Positions 48,951-58,082 of a stretch of 64,000 nt of DNA are shown here, piece after piece; the stretch's first letter is position 1, and each line of letters begins with the position of its first letter. Under the pieces are notes generated by a model. It had not been told where the DNA came from and ran no database searches. It worked only from the letters and a program-made list of their open reading frames with translations. The DNA comes from Clostridia bacterium. GTDB taxonomy: Bacteria; Bacillota; Clostridia; Oscillospirales; CAG-272. Position numbers and translations under genes: made by a program. The DNA lies in contig JAFQRL010000012.1 of the NCBI GenBank assembly GCA_017410065.1, forward strand, positions 62,001 through 126,000, in the 5' to 3' direction.

Positions 48951-51900
48951 ATGAACGAAAAAGGCTTTTTGGATATATTCGCAAGATATTCTCCCGCAGA
49001 CGATAAGCGGGAGCTGCTTTCGCGCGCTCGCTCTGTAAACGCAAGAATAAGGCGAGAGCCCACCGCAGAGGGCGAGGGAAAGGGAAGGATAGTCGGAGTT
49101 GAGGTGGATCTCTACTTTGATTCCCACCAGGACCCCGAGCTCATATATGAGATAGAGGATGAATGTATAGAGCTTTATTCGATGGAGACCTTCAAAATAT
49201 TGCCCCATTTTCCACCCGAAGCATTTAAGATAGGCTATTTTGATGAAATAGCACTTGAGGCGGCTCTTTGCGGAGCGATAACAAACGGCTTCTTTAACGG
49301 TGCGGAGTATTCGGACGACGGCGAGACCATCACTGTCGGCATACCCTATTTTTCCTCGGGCGTTGATTTCGTTAAAAGCTCGGGCACGGAGGAAACTCTC
49401 TCTAATATTCTCAGATCGAGATACGGCATCGTCCGTAAGATCAATATAACCGAGGGACTTGGCGCAGAGGAGCGCCGCGATCAGATAATGAAGCGCCGCG
49501 AGGAGTCGATGGCGCGCGCCGAGGCAGAGGGCAGAGAACGCTTTATCAGCGAGCAGGCTGCGATGCGTGAGCGGGAAAGAGCGGCAGACCCATATATCGA
49601 TTTTGAAGCCAAGGCGGGCATCTCCTCCGAAACGGGTACGGCAGAGGCTCTCGGCGAGACCGTCTACCGTATGGGTGCAAGCACCTTCGATTTTTCCGAG
49701 CCCGAGCACGTATTTGGCGAGGACTTTGAGATAATCGAGCCCACACCTCTTGCCGAGGCGGCACTTAAGGTCTCCCGAGGCAAGCTTCTCGTCCTCGGCA
49801 CGGTCTTTGACGTGGCAATGAAGGAGACCAGAGCGGGCGACAAAATGAATTGCACCATCGGTATATCCGACGGCGCATCGGCAATATATATGAAAAAGAC
49901 CCTCAAAAACGACCCGAACGAGCTTGAATGGGTCAAGGAGCTTGAGGGTGCGGTGAAGAAGGGAAAGCGCAAGCTTCTCAATATTGCCGCGCAGGGCAGG
50001 GTGCAAACCGATAAATTCGATAACGAGCCATATCTTTCGGTAACGGGCATCAAGCGGATCAAGACCAAGCACCGTATGGACACCGCCGAGGAAAAGCGCG
50101 TTGAGCTCCATCTTCACACCAATATGTCCCAGATGGATGCCATCATCACCCCCGCCGAGCTTATAGACACGGCTATCCGTTGGGGTCATAAGGCTATCGC
50201 CGTTACCGACCACGGCAACGTTCAGTCCTTCCCCGAGGTGATGCTTGCTCTTGAGGGCTCAAAAAACGAGGACCTTAAGGTTCTCTACGGCACCGAGGCA
50301 TACTACGTAAACGACACCGCAAGATGTATCTTCGGTAAGGATTATCCCGCCTTCGAAGACGAGATGGTGGTCTTTGATATAGAGACCACGGGTCTCTCAA
50401 ACCGCACCGCAAGGATAATAGAAATAGGAGCGGTGAAGATCAAGAGCGGCGAGATAATTGATAAATTTGATATCTTCGTTGACCCCGAGACCCATATTCC
50501 CGAGGAGATCACCGAGCTCACCTCTATCACAGACGAGATGGTTTCGGGAGCTCCCAAGGAGAGGGAGGCGATAGAGAAATTTCTCGCCTTCGCAGGGGAT
50601 AAAATGCTGATCGCCCACAACGCAAACTTCGACGTGGGCTTTATCCGCATAGCCTCGGAAAGACAGGGCTTCCCCTTTGAAAATACATATCTTGACACCC
50701 TGGGTCTTTCAAAATACGTAAACCCCGAGCTTAAAAACCATAAGCTCAACACCATAGTTGATTACTATAAGCTTGGCGACTTCCACCACCACAGAGCATC
50801 GGACGACGCAGAGGTCCTTGCCCATATCTTCACGGAAATGCTCTCAAGGCTCAAAAAGGAGGGGCTTTCCGATTTTGAGGGCGTTATGGCGGCAATGGGC
50901 GAGGCCGTGGACCCCATCAAGCTTCCACCCTACCACCTAATAGTATTTGCAAAAAACCAGGTGGGACTTAAAAATCTCTATAAGCTTATCTCGTATAGCT
51001 ACCTTAATTATTACGGCGGCTTCGGCAGAAATAAGAAGGTGCCGAGAATGCCCAAATCGGTTATCGAGGAGCACAGAGAGGGTCTCGTTATCGGCTCGGC
51101 TTGCGTTTCGGGCGAGCTTTATTCCGCAATACTGGACGGCAAAAAGGATTCGGAGCTTGAGGAGCTTTGCGAGTTCTACGATTATCTTGAGATCCAGCCC
51201 ATCTGCAACAATATGTTCCTTCTTAATGAGGAGGAAAAGCGCGGCGTGCAGGTCGGAAGCGTTGAGGAGCTTAAGGAAATCAACAGAAAGATATATAATC
51301 TCGGCAAGAAGCTCGGCAAGCCTGTCTGCGCCACCTGCGATGCCCACTTTGTCAATAAAGAGGACGAGATATACAGAAGGATACTTCTCGCGGGAATGAA
51401 ATTCAAGGACGCGGATAAGGACGAGCCTATATACCTTCGCACCACCGACGAGATGCTTGCGGAATTCGAATATCTCGGTAAGGAGGCGGCTTATGAGGTA
51501 GTCGTCACAAACCCGAATAAGATAGCGGATATGTTTGAGAAGATCCGCCCCATTCCCACGGGCAGATACGAGCCCGATCTCCCGGGTGCCAAGGAGGAGC
51601 TTGAATCCTCCTGCTGGCAGAGAGCTCACGAGTGGTATGGCGATGACCTTCCCGAGATCGTTGAAAAACGCCTTGAAAAGGAATTGACATCAATTATAAA
51701 GAACGGCTTCGCGGTGCTTTATATGATAGCCGTTAAGCTGGTTGCATATTCGGAGAGCCTTGGCTATCAGGTCGGCTCGCGAGGCTCTGTCGGCTCATCC
51801 TTCGTTGCCACGATGTCGGGCATCTCGGAGGTAAACCCGCTTCCTCCCCATTACAGATGCAAAAAGTGCAGATACAGCGAATTCTTCACGGACGGCTCGG

Positions 51901-53441
51901 TTGGCTCGGGCTTCGACCTTCCCGATAAGCGTTGCCCCGTGTGCGGAGAATGGCTCTATCAGGACGGCCACGATATCCCATTTGAGACCTTCCTCGGCTT
52001 CTACGGCGATAAATCCCCCGATATAGACCTTAACTTCTCAGGCGACGTTCAGGGCAAGGTGCATAAGTACACCGAGGAGCTCTTCGGCGCGGGTCACGTT
52101 TACAGAGCGGGAACCACCACAGGTCTTGCGGACAAGACCGCTTGGGGCTATATCAGCAAATACCTTGAGGAGAGAAAGATCAAAATTCCCAAGGCGCAGA
52201 TCGGCTATATGGTCACAAGGATTATGGGTATTAAAAAGACCACAGGTCAGCACCCGGGAGGCATCATAGTCGTTCCAAATGAATACGATATCTACGATTT
52301 CACTCCCATTCAGCACCCTGCGGACGACCCCAATGCAGACACGGTAACTACCCACTTCCAGTTCTCATACCTTCACGACACCATCCTGAAGCTTGACGAG
52401 CTGGGCCACGATATGCCAACGAAATATAAGATTCTTGAAAAGTACACCAACACCTCGGTGCTGGACGTTAAGATGAACGATAAGACCATCTACGAGCTCT
52501 TTGCAAGCACGAAGCCCCTCGGCATAACCCCCGATCAGATCGGCGGAGCACAGCTTGCCACCTTCGGTATCCCCGAGTTCGGCACAAGATTCCTCCAGCA
52601 GGTTCTGGTTGAGGCAAAGCCCAAGAATTTTGCGGACCTTTTGCAGATATCGGGTCTCACTCACGGCACCGACGTTTGGCTCGGCAACGCACAGGAGCTT
52701 ATCAAAAACGGCACCTGTGATATTTCCGAGGTCGTTGGAACGCGAGACGGCATTATGCTTTACCTTATTCAAAAGGGTCTTGATAACTCCATCTCTTTCA
52801 AGATAATGGAGGACGTGCGAAAGGGTAAGGGACTTAAGCCCGAATACGAGGCTGAAATGCTTGCTCACGGCGTGCCCGATTGGTATATCTGGTCCTGTAA
52901 GAAAATAAAATATATGTTCCCGAAGGCGCACGCGGCGGCATACGTTATGTCGGCTATCCGTCTTGCCTGGTATAAAATATACTATCCTATGGAGTTTTAC
53001 GCCGCATTTCTCACGGTTGCCCCGGGTGGCTTCGATGCCGAGATAATCGGCGGCGGCTACGACGGAGTAAACGCGGCAATAAAGGAGCTTGAAGCCAAGG
53101 GCACCGAGGCAACGGCAAAGGATAACGAAACCTGCCAGACCCTCTATCTTGTACGCGAGGCGATGGCAAGAGGCGTTAAATTCCTTAACGTTGATCTTAA
53201 AAAGTCGGATGCCACAGCCTTCCTTCCCGAAAACGGAAAGATAAGAATGCCCTTCAATTCTCTCCCCGGACTCGGAGACAAGGCGGCGGATAAGATACTT
53301 GAAGCAAGAGCCGCCTATGATATTCAGTCCATTGAGGACCTGAAGCTTCACACAGGCATATCCAAGGCGGTGATAGAGCTTCTTCGCCGAAATCACGTGC
53401 TTGACGGTCTTTCGGAAACTAACCAATTCTCCTTCTTCTGA
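48951..53441 (+). CDS. polC: DNA polymerase III alpha subunit, PolC type
   Basis: This 1496-residue replicative polymerase of Gram-positive bacteria has, in order: an N-terminal region with an OB domain (about 270-350), a PHP domain from about 384 (VELHLHTNMSQMD) split by an inserted DEDDh proofreading exonuclease (about 470-640, VVFDIETTGLSN, IAHNANFDVGF and HHRASDDAEV), a zinc ribbon (CKKC...CPVCG, about 966-1000), and the polymerase core with PDIDLNF near 1023. The length is typical. It ends the core cluster. The rimP-nusA genes that often follow are not present. Confidence 0.97.
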   Translation: MNEKGFLDIFARYSPADDKRELLSRARSVNARIRREPTAEGEGKGRIVGVEVDLYFDSHQDPELIYEIEDECIELYSMETFKILPHFPPEAFKIGYFDEIALEAALCGAITNGFFNGAEYSDDGETITVGIPYFSSGVDFVKSSGTEETLSNILRSRYGIVRKINITEGLGAEERRDQIMKRREESMARAEAEGRERFISEQAAMRERERAADPYIDFEAKAGISSETGTAEALGETVYRMGASTFDFSEPEHVFGEDFEIIEPTPLAEAALKVSRGKLLVLGTVFDVAMKETRAGDKMNCTIGISDGASAIYMKKTLKNDPNELEWVKELEGAVKKGKRKLLNIAAQGRVQTDKFDNEPYLSVTGIKRIKTKHRMDTAEEKRVELHLHTNMSQMDAIITPAELIDTAIRWGHKAIAVTDHGNVQSFPEVMLALEGSKNEDLKVLYGTEAYYVNDTARCIFGKDYPAFEDEMVVFDIETTGLSNRTARIIEIGAVKIKSGEIIDKFDIFVDPETHIPEEITELTSITDEMVSGAPKEREAIEKFLAFAGDKMLIAHNANFDVGFIRIASERQGFPFENTYLDTLGLSKYVNPELKNHKLNTIVDYYKLGDFHHHRASDDAEVLAHIFTEMLSRLKKEGLSDFEGVMAAMGEAVDPIKLPPYHLIVFAKNQVGLKNLYKLISYSYLNYYGGFGRNKKVPRMPKSVIEEHREGLVIGSACVSGELYSAILDGKKDSELEELCEFYDYLEIQPICNNMFLLNEEEKRGVQVGSVEELKEINRKIYNLGKKLGKPVCATCDAHFVNKEDEIYRRILLAGMKFKDADKDEPIYLRTTDEMLAEFEYLGKEAAYEVVVTNPNKIADMFEKIRPIPTGRYEPDLPGAKEELESSCWQRAHEWYGDDLPEIVEKRLEKELTSIIKNGFAVLYMIAVKLVAYSESLGYQVGSRGSVGSSFVATMSGISEVNPLPPHYRCKKCRYSEFFTDGSVGSGFDLPDKRCPVCGEWLYQDGHDIPFETFLGFYGDKSPDIDLNFSGDVQGKVHKYTEELFGAGHVYRAGTTTGLADKTAWGYISKYLEERKIKIPKAQIGYMVTRIMGIKKTTGQHPGGIIVVPNEYDIYDFTPIQHPADDPNADTVTTHFQFSYLHDTILKLDELGHDMPTKYKILEKYTNTSVLDVKMNDKTIYELFASTKPLGITPDQIGGAQLATFGIPEFGTRFLQQVLVEAKPKNFADLLQISGLTHGTDVWLGNAQELIKNGTCDISEVVGTRDGIMLYLIQKGLDNSISFKIMEDVRKGKGLKPEYEAEMLAHGVPDWYIWSCKKIKYMFPKAHAAAYVMSAIRLAWYKIYYPMEFYAAFLTVAPGGFDAEIIGGGYDGVNAAIKELEAKGTEATAKDNETCQTLYLVREAMARGVKFLNVDLKKSDATAFLPENGKIRMPFNSLPGLGDKAADKILEARAAYDIQSIEDLKLHTGISKAVIELLRRNHVLDGLSETNQFSFF

Positions 53442-53465
53442 TAAAATACCAATATCAAAAAGGAA

Positions 53466-53545
53466 AAGAGAGAGCAGGTCGGCATATATATGTGTCGGTG
53501 ATCTCACCGTATACCGTATAAGCCGCGGCTCTCTCTTATCTTAAT
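53466..53545 (+). terminator. Structured terminator after polC
   Basis: AAGAGAGAGC at 53466-53475 pairs with GCTCTCTCTT at 53528-53537. Inside is a perfect CGGTGA-TC-TCACCG hairpin (53496-53509), so the RNA end is branched rather than a simple stem. Confidence 0.65.
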
Positions 53546-53586
53546 GAAGCCGCAAATGCGCGCCTCTTCATTACATATTTAAATAA

Positions 53587-53961
53587 TTAATTGATAAGTA
53601 AAAGTAAAAGAAGTATAACAGCGCAGGTCTTGTCTCCGTCGCGGGAGAATAGCAAGAATAGGGCTGTCGCGATAATAAGTATCTCCTCGGTGCCTATTTT
53701 GGGTAGCGAAAGCTTTCCGCCAAGGAAGGATCCGAAGATCCCCTTCCCGAAGGAAAAGAGTGATCCAAGGGGCGAAAATGCCGCCGCGCTCTCATCACCT
53801 CTTGCGCTGGATTTTGACTCGTCAATTTGAGAAAAAACCTCGTTAGTAGGGGGGCGTGTTGCGTTTTCTTCGTTTTTTTCTTCGTTTTCAAAGGCACAAC
53901 CGTTGTAATTTTGCGGTATTCGAGCCTCTCTTTCAGGCTCTGCGTAGCTTCTTGAATACAT
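53587..53961 (-). CDS. Small protein with two C-terminal hydrophobic segments, unknown
   Basis: This 124-residue protein has a polar, disordered N-terminus with MYSRSYAEPE, a Gly/Phe-rich linker, and a C-terminal EEILIIATALFLLF-(charged turn)-VILLLLLLIN. This pattern of a disordered head and two short hydrophobic runs is common in small clostridial proteins associated with sporulation or the spore envelope, but no function is established. It is last in a three-gene minus-strand unit; four bases separate it from the preceding stop. Confidence 0.6.
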   Translation of the reverse strand: MYSRSYAEPEREARIPQNYNGCAFENEEKNEENATRPPTNEVFSQIDESKSSARGDESAAAFSPLGSLFSFGKGIFGSFLGGKLSLPKIGTEEILIIATALFLLFSRDGDKTCAVILLLLLLIN

Positions 53962-53965
53962 CGGC

Positions 53966-54268
53966 TCACCTCCCCTTCATCTTATCAAGTATCTCCACGA
54001 TGGAGATCATTGAGTCTATTGCCGCGGCGCGATCCCTTGAAACGTAGGGCTTAAGAGCCGAAAGAAGCACCGAACGGTTCCTCTCGCCTCCCGCGTCCCT
54101 CGCCGAGGCTTGCGCGCTCGCCTTTATCTCGGCGGACTGCGATGCTATCTGTTCACCATCGCCCTCGGGCGGAGGGCTGTTCCTTCCGAGATTAGATATC
54201 TCCTCAATGAGCTTTGGGTTCTCCATAATCAAGCTCACTATTCTTCCAAGATCTGCACCCTCGCTCAC
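53966..54268 (-). CDS. Small helical protein, unknown
   Basis: This 100-residue soluble protein has an N-terminal helix (RIVSLIMENPKLIEEISNL), a disordered Gln/Ala/Ser-rich linker, and a C-terminal helical block SVLLSALKPYVSRDRAAAIDS. The last block has the look of a conserved clostridial motif. Its start overlaps the stop of the preceding gene (ATGA), so the two are translationally coupled. The function is unknown. Confidence 0.65.
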   Translation of the reverse strand: MSEGADLGRIVSLIMENPKLIEEISNLGRNSPPPEGDGEQIASQSAEIKASAQASARDAGGERNRSVLLSALKPYVSRDRAAAIDSMISIVEILDKMKGR

Positions 54269-54489
54269 CTTTTCTCCCCCTTTCTGTATCCGTTCAGCAC
54301 CTTAAGTGCATCTCGGTAGTTGATCCTATCTCCCCTCACAGCTCCCCTGAGCCTTTCAAGCTCTGCGTGGGGCGGTACTCCCTCGGGCAGCTCAAAGCCG
54401 TGAGACCTTCCAAGGCTCACGATAAAGCCCCATAGCTCCTCGTCGGGAAGTGCGGCGAGCCTCTCAAGCTCTTCCTTGTTGATCTTCAT
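54265..54489 (-). CDS. Small helical protein, unknown, first of the trio
   Basis: This 74-residue protein is charged and mostly helical (MKINKEELERLAALPDEELW near the start, then INYRDALKVLNGYRKG). I chose ATG 54489, with GGAGG 6 bases upstream; an upstream extension would overlap other sequence without a ribosome site. The stop overlaps the next start by four bases. Together the three gene products probably work as a unit. The family is not recognised. Confidence 0.65.
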   Translation of the reverse strand: MKINKEELERLAALPDEELWGFIVSLGRSHGFELPEGVPPHAELERLRGAVRGDRINYRDALKVLNGYRKGEKR

Positions 54490-54605
54490 ATATGCCTCCT
54501 TATTGTTGCTTTGGTAGTATTCTATGCAGCGGCGGCATTTTTGTGACTGCATTTTGAGATCACCTTAAAATACGATAATTTTTTTATAAAGGAGCCCGAT
54601 ATAAA

Positions 54606-55112
54606 ATGAAATGTCTTTGCTTTTCCGATTCTCACGGCTCGGTGTATTATATGAAGCGGGCTCTCGCTCTTCATCCCGACTGCGAGGTCGTATTCTTCCT
54701 CGGAGACGGGCTCTCGGATATCGAGCCCTTAATAAAGACCACACCGGGTATAGCCTGGCTTGCCGTGCGTGGCAACTGCGACCACACCTCCCACATTTCC
54801 GGGGGCGAGGTGAGAAAGCTCGAGAGGATAACTCTTGAGGGCGTGCGTATCGCATATACTCACGGCGACCTTTACGGCGTGAAATACGGATTTGGGGGGG
54901 TACTTAAGCTCGCGGACGACGAGGAGTGCGACGTCGTACTTTTCGGCCACACTCACGAGCCTATCGAGCAGTATAAAACAACTCCGAAGGGCAGGGGCGT
55001 GTATCTTTTTAACCCGGGTAGCATTGGTATGAGCTTCAGAGGCGGCGCAAGCTACGGAGTGATGCTTCTGCGCGAGGGGCAGGTGCTCCTCTCCCACGGA
55101 GAGCTTAATTAA
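54606..55112 (+). CDS. Metallophosphoesterase, YfcE/MJ0936 type
   Basis: This 168-residue calcineurin-like phosphoesterase shows the full set of metal ligands: DSHG, GDGLSD, RGNCDH, THGD and GHTHEP. Relatives hydrolyse phosphodiesters in vitro, and the physiological substrate is unknown. AAGGAG lies 12 bases before ATG 54606. It is divergent from the three-gene unit and precedes the XRE-ABC operon, which has a promoter of its own. Confidence 0.92.
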   Translation: MKCLCFSDSHGSVYYMKRALALHPDCEVVFFLGDGLSDIEPLIKTTPGIAWLAVRGNCDHTSHISGGEVRKLERITLEGVRIAYTHGDLYGVKYGFGGVLKLADDEECDVVLFGHTHEPIEQYKTTPKGRGVYLFNPGSIGMSFRGGASYGVMLLREGQVLLSHGELN

Positions 55113-55133
55113 TTCAAAAAATCATCTCTTTTC

Positions 55134-55162
55134 TTGAAATATTCATATTTTTATGTTAAAAT
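55134..55162 (+). promoter_or_regulatory. Promoter of the XRE-ABC operon
   Basis: TTGAAA (55134-55139) and TAAAAT (55157-55162) have a 17-base spacer. Confidence 0.7.
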
Positions 55163-55205
55163 AAAATTCAGCTGATATTCACCGCAAAATATAAGGAGGT
55201 CGCGT

Positions 55206-55844
55206 ATGCAGGACGTCAGAAAAAACATAGCGGAAAATATTGCCTTGCTTCGCACCGAGGCGGGAATGACTCAGGCTTCTTTAGCCGAAATACTTAATTA
55301 CACGGATAAGGCAGTCTCAAAATGGGAGCGAGGCGAGGCAGTCCCCGATATCGTGACCATAAAGCAGATCGCAGACTATTTCGGCGTCAGCGTGGACTAT
55401 CTTCTCAGGCGCGATCATAAGGAGGACCTTAAGGAAAGGGAGCAGCTCGTTGCGGCAAGGAAGAAAAACCGCAGGCTCATCACCCTTATCTGCGGACTTT
55501 CGGTGTTCGTGCTCGCAACCGTCGCCTTCGCGATCCTTATTCTCGCATCTGTCACCGCTCCGCCGCCCTGGATATGCTTCGTCTACGCCGTGCCCATAAG
55601 CTCCATTGTGGTGCTCGTCCTCAATTCGGTATGGGGCGCAAGATGGCTGAATTTCATTATAGTTTCCGTGCTTGTGTGGTCGGTGCTCTCCTCGGTATAT
55701 TTCACCCTCTTAACGGTTATCTCCTTCAATATGTGGGAGATCTTTATAGTCGGTGCATCTGCCCAGCTGGTTATTCTGTTTATCCCGGGCATCAAGCCTG
55801 TGAAAAATAATAATTCCAAGGAGCAAAAAAACAATGGGACGTGA
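55206..55844 (+). CDS. Membrane-bound XRE-family regulator
   Basis: This 212-residue protein has a Cro/CI helix-turn-helix (about 8-65, GMTQASLAEILNYTDKAVSKW and FGVSVDYLL) followed by a charged linker and four transmembrane helices (about 95-120, 125-147, 150-175, 180-200). It therefore sits in the membrane with its DNA-binding domain inside. It overlaps the ABC exporter gene by 11 bases, so the two are translationally coupled. It probably senses the exporter or its substrate and adjusts expression. GGAGG precedes the ATG. Confidence 0.85.
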   Translation: MQDVRKNIAENIALLRTEAGMTQASLAEILNYTDKAVSKWERGEAVPDIVTIKQIADYFGVSVDYLLRRDHKEDLKEREQLVAARKKNRRLITLICGLSVFVLATVAFAILILASVTAPPPWICFVYAVPISSIVVLVLNSVWGARWLNFIIVSVLVWSVLSSVYFTLLTVISFNMWEIFIVGASAQLVILFIPGIKPVKNNNSKEQKNNGT

Positions 55845-57783
55845 GAAAAACAGACTCCATCTCCCAAAGCCTCGGGACGGCGTTAAAAAGCCAACGGGAC
55901 TCAGGGACGTGCCTCGGTATCTCGGCGAGGTCGTGGGAGGCTTCTTTAAAAGACTTTTCTATATAGTCCGCTTGGTTTGGGAGGCATCTCCCTTAATGCT
56001 CATTTCAATGACGGCACTTTGCCTTCTCAACGGCTTTCTGCCCGTCATCGGCGCATACATATCAAAGGATCTCTTGAATGCCGTGGCAGACCTTATCGGC
56101 TCTGCGGCAGGGGATAGCATCAAGGATAACATCTTCGGCGTGATGCAGCCTCTTGTGCTCCTTCTTATTATGTATTTCGTCTATATGTTCTTGAATAAGC
56201 TCTTTACAAGAATAAACAGTATGGTCACAGGCATCGCGGGCGAGCTCGTTGTCAATCACATCAAGCTTAAGATCATCAAAAAATCCGATGAGGTCGATAT
56301 ACGCTCCTTCGATAGCCCCGAATTCTATGAAAAGCTCGAAAACGCAAACCGCGAGGCGGGAATGCGCCCGATACAGATACTTAACGCTACCTTCAACGTT
56401 ATAAGTGCCTGCATCAGTGCCGCATCGTTTATCGCCGTGCTCGCTTCATTGAGCCCCATAGCTCCTCTTATCATAATCGCCGCGGCGATCCCGGGTGCCA
56501 TAGTAAACTATATATTCCGCAACCGAAGCTTCCGCTATCTTCGCCACCACTCCAAGGAGAGGCGCGCTATGAATTATTATTCGGGGCTTATGGTCAATAA
56601 GGATATGGCAAAGGAAATAAGGATCCTTGGCCTCGGAGACACCTTCACAAAAAAATATAAGGGCGTTTTCGCTAAATACTATAAAGGCCTTAAGGGCCTG
56701 ATCCTCGGCGAGGGGGTCGCGCAGATAGCGGTCGGCTTTGTTTCAACTCTCGCCAGCTGTGCGCTGTTCCTCTACGTTGCCTATAACGTGGTGTTCGGTA
56801 ACGGACAGATAGGAGATTATTCGCTATACACAGGCGCGCTCACCTCTATCTCGGGCTACGTCACCACCCTTCTCACCTCCACGGCAACCATCTACGAGGG
56901 AACCCTCTTTATCAATAATATGATGGAGTTTCTCGCCGAGCCCGTCACGGTCACACCATCAGTCGATCAGCCTCTTATCCCGAAGAAGGGGGCGCCCCAC
57001 ACGGTGGAATTCGTTGGGGTCTCCTTCTCTTATCCGGGCTCCGAGCGCAAGGTCATAAATAACGTAAATCTTAAATTTGAGCCCAATGATTCAGTAGTTC
57101 TCGTCGGTCTTAACGGCGCGGGCAAAACCACCCTTATAAAGCTGCTCACAAGGCTGTACGACCCCACCGAGGGAAGGATACTTCTGGACGGCAGAGATAT
57201 CAAAGAATACGACACGGGTGCCCTCTACGACCTTTTCGGCATCATTTTCCAGGACTTCGGAAGATATGCTGAATCGGTTTCGGAAAATATCCGCTTCGGC
57301 GACGTCGGCAGGGAATTTTCAAGCGAGAGCGTGGTCGCCGCGGCAAAGCAGGGCGACGCAGACGCATTTATCGAAAAGCTGCCCGTGGGGTATGAAACAC
57401 CCCTCACGAGAATGTTTGAGGACGACGGAGTTGAGCTTTCGGGCGGACAGTGGCAGAAGCTCTCCGTTGCAAGAGCCTTTTATAAAAAATCGGATATCCT
57501 GATCCTTGACGAGCCCACAGCCTCCCTTGATGCAATTGCCGAAAAGGAGGTCTTCGACCGCTTCAAGGAGCTCTCGGAGAATAAGCTCACGGTCTTCGTG
57601 TCTCACAGGCTCTCAAGTGCCGTGGGCGCAAGCAAGATCGTTGTGCTTGACGGAGGTGCGGTCGCCGAGGTCGGCACCCACGAGGAGCTTATGGCGCTTG
57701 GCGGAAAATATCACCGCCTCTTCACCACGCAGGCAAGCCGATATATAGACGGCGGCTCGGTTGAGGAAGAAGGATCGCTTTGA
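55834..57783 (+). CDS. ABC exporter, fused permease and ATPase
   Basis: This 649-residue half-transporter has a six-helix membrane domain (about 35-350) and a C-terminal ATPase with Walker A GLNGAGKTT near 425, Q-loop IIFQDFGRYAESV, signature LSGGQWQ near 534, Walker B ILILDEPTASLD near 557 and the switch His in VSHRLSSA. There is no N-terminal peptidase domain. Such exporters move lipids, drugs or peptides and act as dimers. AAGGAG is present upstream. The substrate cannot be read from sequence. The gene is followed by a short tandem repeat and a terminator. Confidence 0.93.
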   Translation: MGREKNRLHLPKPRDGVKKPTGLRDVPRYLGEVVGGFFKRLFYIVRLVWEASPLMLISMTALCLLNGFLPVIGAYISKDLLNAVADLIGSAAGDSIKDNIFGVMQPLVLLLIMYFVYMFLNKLFTRINSMVTGIAGELVVNHIKLKIIKKSDEVDIRSFDSPEFYEKLENANREAGMRPIQILNATFNVISACISAASFIAVLASLSPIAPLIIIAAAIPGAIVNYIFRNRSFRYLRHHSKERRAMNYYSGLMVNKDMAKEIRILGLGDTFTKKYKGVFAKYYKGLKGLILGEGVAQIAVGFVSTLASCALFLYVAYNVVFGNGQIGDYSLYTGALTSISGYVTTLLTSTATIYEGTLFINNMMEFLAEPVTVTPSVDQPLIPKKGAPHTVEFVGVSFSYPGSERKVINNVNLKFEPNDSVVLVGLNGAGKTTLIKLLTRLYDPTEGRILLDGRDIKEYDTGALYDLFGIIFQDFGRYAESVSENIRFGDVGREFSSESVVAAAKQGDADAFIEKLPVGYETPLTRMFEDDGVELSGGQWQKLSVARAFYKKSDILILDEPTASLDAIAEKEVFDRFKELSENKLTVFVSHRLSSAVGASKIVVLDGGAVAEVGTHEELMALGGKYHRLFTTQASRYIDGGSVEEEGSL

Positions 57784-57844
57784 CTCATTGCCCATCAAAA
57801 AACGGTGACGGATTGAAAAATGGATTTCAAAATATAAATATTTT

Positions 57845-57919
57845 GAAAGCAAACCGAAGAATGATTTCTAAAAGCAAACCGAAGAATGATTTCTGAAAGT
57901 GAAGCCGAAAATTGATTTT
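57845..57919. repeat. 25-bp tandem repeat, three copies
   Basis: AAGCAAACCGAAGAATGATT-type units recur with a 25-bp period (anchor G at 57849, 57874, 57899). The first two copies are identical over at least 22 bases; the third is degenerate, and a fragment follows it. Confidence 0.85.
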
Positions 57920-57945
57920 CGAGTGCTAACCGAAAAACCAAAAGC

Positions 57946-57985
57946 AAAAGCCTTGGGCGAAATTACCTGCCCAAGGCTTTTTTAG
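57946..57985 (+). terminator. Terminator of the XRE-ABC operon
   Basis: AAAAGCCTTGGGC at 57946-57958 pairs with GCCCAAGGCTTTT from 57969. A run of six Ts follows. Confidence 0.9.
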
Positions 57986-58082
57986 CGTTTTCACTAATAG
58001 CTTGATTTTGTGATTTGATTGCTTTTAATCTTTTTCACCCCAACTATTGACAAAGAGCCGATTTTATCAACTTCACAGAGGC

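Noticed and set aside
48903..50213. Long minus-strand open frame (436 codons) inside polC
   Set aside because: It is fully antisense to the conserved N-terminal and PHP regions of polC, has no ribosome site and no family motif. It arises from the codon bias of polC.
52365..53507. Minus-strand frame of 380 codons over the end of polC
   Set aside because: It is antisense to the polymerase core, without a start signal or recognisable motif.
57845..57919. Possible CRISPR array
   Set aside because: The units are directly adjacent with no unique spacers, there are only three copies, and there are no cas genes.
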